Shown here in pieces: positions 60,437-64,000 of a stretch of DNA of 64,000 nt. This DNA is from Ulota crispa. Taxonomy: Eukaryota; Streptophyta; Bryopsida; Orthotrichales; Orthotrichaceae. The first letter of the stretch is position 1. Each line of letters begins with the position of its first letter. The notes under the pieces were generated by a model. That model was not told where the DNA came from, made no database searches, and saw nothing but the letters and a program-made list of their open reading frames with translations. The stretch is taken from assembly GCA_963920765.1 (NCBI GenBank), contig OY987243.1, forward strand, positions 14,198,001-14,262,000. Reading direction: 5' to 3'. A program made the translations under genes and the position numbers.

Positions 60437-61470
60437 GGGCCGGGAGGGAGGAGGTTGTCGTCCAAGTCAGGCAACCCAACCCAGTATCACAACCCCAGGT
60501 CTGGCATGCGAGCTCCATGCCAGCCCAGATGAGAACCAGTAGTACTAAGGTAGGAAAACCTAAAACCGACACTTACTTCAGATGTGGTGATCTTGAAGAT
60601 CTTTTCAGAATACAATGGCATGTGCTTGTTAGGAATGGGCACAGATGCAAGTAAAATTGTTTTTGAAATTTTTTGAGATAAAATTATGAATTGTTGCAGA
60701 CAACTCCCTAAATCTACCTATTGTAGATCCCATTGAAAGTACTCCTATTGAAATGAAAAAACAACAATAAAAAGATTGTGTCACTTGCATAGCTTCCCCT
60801 CACATACACAACTATACCACATTATCGTGACAAGTTTTGTTAAAATGTGTGTCTTGTTTGCAGCCTATAACTTTTAGGTTTGTTTGTAGATGTCGATAAA
60901 CGACTGGTCTTAATTTAGGTTCTACCTTATCGAAACCCCAGGTCTGGCATGCGAGCTTCGTGCCAGCCCAGATGAGAACCAGTAGTGCTAACTCACCAGG
61001 GATCAGGTGAGAGAAAAAAATGGTTGTCACAATCCGGGTTTCTTTCTTTCTAAAGGTTCTGCTTGCTAGTGGTTGCAGGTGCACCATCACCAAATGTTCC
61101 GCCGACTGTGACCGGGCATCTTACGGGCATGGGCACTGGCAAGCAAGCAGTCCCCAGCAGCTTGAGTACTACTTGTGATCAACTTACAACAACATCTTTC
61201 TCCAGGCCCCCAAAAAGATCCTCCCCCCGTGTGCCTCACGTCTCCACCTAGCCTTCCATCCCATGTTTCAGCTCCCAGAAAACTTGTGCAGGGATGCAAT
61301 TCTACTGGGAAATTTGAGATCTTTCATGATGTGTGGGTGATCTTGTCATGGAGCTTGCTTGTTGTTTGTGCTGGCTGGTTGCTTCCAGAAAAAGGGTTTA
61401 GAAAATTCTCTTGTTCAGAAAGCTGTCGTGTCTAGCCTGCAGCAGCTGGAACTGGAACAACAGCCTGCTT
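60437..61470 (+). other. Exon-like blocks of an unassigned plus-strand gene
   Basis: Several balanced-composition blocks look like exons. About 60441-60549 follows a ctgac-rich acceptor and ends at a donor (actaaggtagg), with VWHASSMPAQMRTSSTK in frame. About 61079-61250 follows gtggttgcag and reads APSPNVPPTVTGHLTGMGTG. About 61392-61469 lies between cttccag and tactgtgagt and reads LENSLVQKAVVSSLQQLEL. They could not be joined into one gene or matched to a family. They may be a decayed gene or part of a larger one. Confidence 0.3.
60492..60990. repeat. Duplicated ~55-bp segment with internal palindrome
   Basis: The segment accccaggtctggcatgcga, continuing to cagatgagaaccagtagt, occurs at 60492-60545 and at 60934-60990, with only a few differences. 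Both copies contain the palindromic ctggcatg / catgccag pair or a near version of it, and both keep the same plus-strand reading frame. Confidence 0.8.
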
Positions 61471-61673
61471 CTACTGTGAGTTTCATGTGCAGACGAGATC
61501 CCTCTCACCGACAAACCGCAGTCATGTTTGCAAGCAATCATAAAAGGGACTGCCAGTGGAAATACGTGATGATCACAAATGATGTGCTTCAGAAAACCAG
61601 GCTCAAATGTGGAGCTACGTGTTTTTTTTATTGCATACTAGGCTATTGGAGTGCGTTACAGTTACAGTTGTGG

Positions 61674-61998
61674 TAAGGTGGCCGCACCCATCACCACGGG
61701 AGTCCCCATGGGCGTGACCTATGAAGGTACTCATCTCCAAAATTTTTGGTCCCATGACTAAGGTCTAGGCCAATGGGTGACGGAGCTTCCTTAACATCTC
61801 CTACTCACGGTTTAGCAACCAAAATGATTATTGACTTTGATAAAATTTTGTGACCAAATGTTTGCCACTGAATCTCTTAATTTGAAACCAATATTTTTCA
61901 TTCCCATTTGCTAACCTTAAGATTTTTTTTTGGAGTCCATGGATCAGTTGATGTACCCAGAAACCCTTATTTCCACGCTTATGGGTGCGGCCACCTTA
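61674..61998. mobile_element. Inverted-repeat element, TAAGGTRGC-type ends
   Basis: Starts taaggtggccgcacccat and ends with the perfect complement atgggtgcggccacctta. Just inside, gtccccatgggcgtgacc matches the subterminal block of the element at 970. 325 bp, no coding capacity. No clear target duplication was found. Confidence 0.7.
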
Positions 61999-62082
61999 TT
62001 GGGAAGAATAGGGTACACGGAGTTATTTGTAAACAGCTGCATCATTTTGTTCCTTGCCTTGTCCAGAGACCTGAATTATTAT

Positions 62083-62683
62083 GGGAAAATTTGATGGATA
62101 CCCCTGGAATTTGTGATACTTGTACACATGCCCTAGTTTTTCAAGAATTGCACAAATTACCCTTGACAAGTTGACATGTTTTTATAATTGCAAATATATC
62201 CTTCTTCACAAATAACAAAGGTGCATGTCACATTGCCACCTAGCAAGAAAATGTCAAAGAAGATATTTGTTAGTTTGGGAAATAAAATGCAATGTTGGAA
62301 CTTATAGAATTTATGTTTTTGAGAGATTTTGATGATTTAGGGTAGATTTTATGTTGATTTCTTTTGTACCTTACATCAATGACAAAATCTCTTGAAGAAG
62401 TCATCAAAAAAAACTCACCTTAAATCACCAAAATATTCTCACAAATGCAAAACTTAGTATCCTAAAATTGGTTTTGGAAAAGAGCTTTTTCCAAAATCAA
62501 CAAATATTATGGTCAACTCAAATTTTGACCAAAATAAGGTGACATGCATATTGGGTGATTGTGTAGAAGTGTGTTTCCACAATCATGAAATTATGTTAAG
62601 GTCATTTGTGCAATTTTTGAAAAACTAAAGATATGGTGTATATACAAATATTGCAAATTTAAGGGATAGTCATCAAATTTTCC
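62083..62683. mobile_element. Foldback element
   Basis: The left arm ggaaaatttgatggatacccc, continuing to a ctagtttttcaagaattgcac block, pairs with gtgcaatttttgaaaaacta and the end catcaaattttcc. Inside, gagagattttgatgatttagg pairs imperfectly with ccttaaatcaccaaaatattctc. About 600 bp without coding capacity; superfamily unknown. Confidence 0.6.
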
Positions 62684-64000
62684 TTTGAATTAAATACCAT
62701 TTGGAGCAAAAAAAAATATTTTTATGTGTAGCACCATTCAAAGTTGCATTTCTTTGTCAAATTGCCAAGTTTTGACTTTTCATTAAGCAACTCAAAGACT
62801 AGACAAGTAGACATTAATATAATCATGCAAAACAAGACAAGCAATTGGAAGTTTTAGTCAATTTATGGTACATATATAGTGCAAAGAGAAAATGTTTTGA
62901 GGTGAATTTGTGTTTGAAGAGTTTAGTTCTTGAGGATATATATGACATGAAAAGATCTTTGGATCACCATGATCTCTTGTAATTCAAAATTACAAACATA
63001 GTCTAGAATTAGTTAAATATATCATATTATAGTAGATCGATTTTTTTATTTTATTTTATGGCATAAGTGAGCCACATATCAAACATGGATGAGGCATTGG
63101 TTAGAAGTATGTCCCATAAGGGTTCTCTTCTTACTTAAGATTTTGCTCATAATTGTAAACATTTTTTAAGTAAAAAAATATCGTAGTGAATGGATGGAAG
63201 TTCGATCCATGTATACTAAGATGATTTATTGATTAGTGAAACTTAGAGGGATGCGATTTCACTATCTACTAGATTTGAGTACAATTAAATGAAGATCGGA
63301 GCACTGATGACAATGTGTCCAAGGAGGTTTTTTAAAAAGCTTGGTATACTTCCTACTCTTCTCTGGTCCACTGGGTTTTATTTTATTTTTAAATGGGTCG
63401 TAGGCTTGTAGCCTAAAGCCCTAGACATGTGTTTTTTGGTCAGTCAAGAACCTTTGATTAATTTTCATTCAATTGATTTCCCAAGCTCAAAAAATTAGTT
63501 TGGTTGAAATCTGAGTTTCAATGTATTATATTAGATTTTTCTTTTCTTACAAATGTTGCAAAGAGGTCCACCTTTTATTTGTCATGTGCATGGCATAGCA
63601 AAACAAGGCATTGATCAAAGTAACAACAATCTAACAATCAAGCTACCCCAAGCCCAACCAATGTAAACTTCTTTGTATTGTAATAGGATTGATTATTGAC
63701 TAATGTTGCTTAAATATCCTTGGCTGGATTTGAGCTAGGTCAAGTCTCACCATCTTGGGATCAAAGATTCAGTTTTCTAAAATTGTTTAGATTATAAATT
63801 GGAAGTCCACACATTTTTTGGTTTCTAGTCAGTACATGAGTAAGGAGTCAAAACTTGGGCTTCTAACATTAGGGTTTACACATTGATGCCATGTGTCCTG
63901 GAAGGATTGGTGCACCAAGTGCACCCCTTATCCCATCAAATATCTCCCACTCACCCACTTAGTCACCTCGCCCTTGTTTCTTGCTCTTTAAATTTTTTGA
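62684..64000. other. AT-rich intergenic DNA to the window end
   Basis: No gene, RNA gene or clear repeat was recognised. Confidence 0.5.

Noticed and set aside
63185..63215. Possible tRNA T-loop (gttcgatcc)
   Set aside because: No matching acceptor stem, A-box or anticodon arm could be placed around it.
1..64000. LTR or LINE retrotransposons, transposase genes, CRISPR arrays and bacterial-type defence systems
   Set aside because: No reverse transcriptase, integrase or transposase motifs were seen in any frame, no long terminal repeats, and no regularly spaced direct repeats with unique spacers. The DNA is eukaryotic.

Overview
The window looks like nuclear DNA of a land plant. Its protein-coding genes are plant-type (chloroplast GAPDH subunit A with a transit peptide, a CYP72-clan cytochrome P450, a FAS1/CAF-1-like protein, a plant SpoU methyltransferase). 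They are split by short GT-AG introns and sit in AT-rich, gene-poor DNA full of small non-autonomous transposons. The GC-rich coding style and the form of the GapA transit peptide would suit a bryophyte or lycophyte, but that is only an impression; the species cannot be fixed from the sequence.

Layout. 1-4.6 kb is repeat-rich intergenic DNA. 5.3-8.7 kb holds a complete five-exon P450 gene (minus strand) with a MITE in its second intron. 8.7-18.2 kb is intergenic with inverted-repeat elements. 19.0-21.1 kb and 23.4-25.7 kb are two tandem minus-strand GapA genes, and 47.3-49.3 kb is a third on the plus strand. All three have the same four-exon structure and each predicts 406 residues. 26-32 kb contains three well-bounded MITEs. 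32.0-34.4 kb has a purine-rich minisatellite, a promoter with three E2F-like sites and an intronless FAS1-like ORF that covers only the KER and acidic part of the family. 40.0-42.4 kb is a six-exon SpoU/TrmH-type RNA 2'-O-methyltransferase gene (minus). 44.4-45.2 kb is a TA-flanked inverted-repeat transposon. 52.0-52.5 kb is a small secreted proline-rich protein gene (minus). 59.1-60.3 kb is the 5' part of an unidentified membrane or secreted protein gene with a CCAAT/G-box promoter. 60.4-61.5 kb has unassigned exon-like blocks. The rest is AT-rich and repeat-derived.

The genes do not form one pathway. The linked theme is the GapA family, the plastid NADP-GAPDH A subunit of the Calvin cycle. 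Copies 1 and 2 are identical over long coding and intron tracts but have unrelated flanks; copy 3 shares its last intron with copy 1 and its 3' flank with copy 2. This patchwork points to gene conversion. The second theme is a set of small inverted-repeat transposons. One family has clear 4-bp target duplications, one has 3-bp duplications, one lies at TTAA sites, and there are also TA- and TAA/TTA-flanked elements. No transposase gene is visible.
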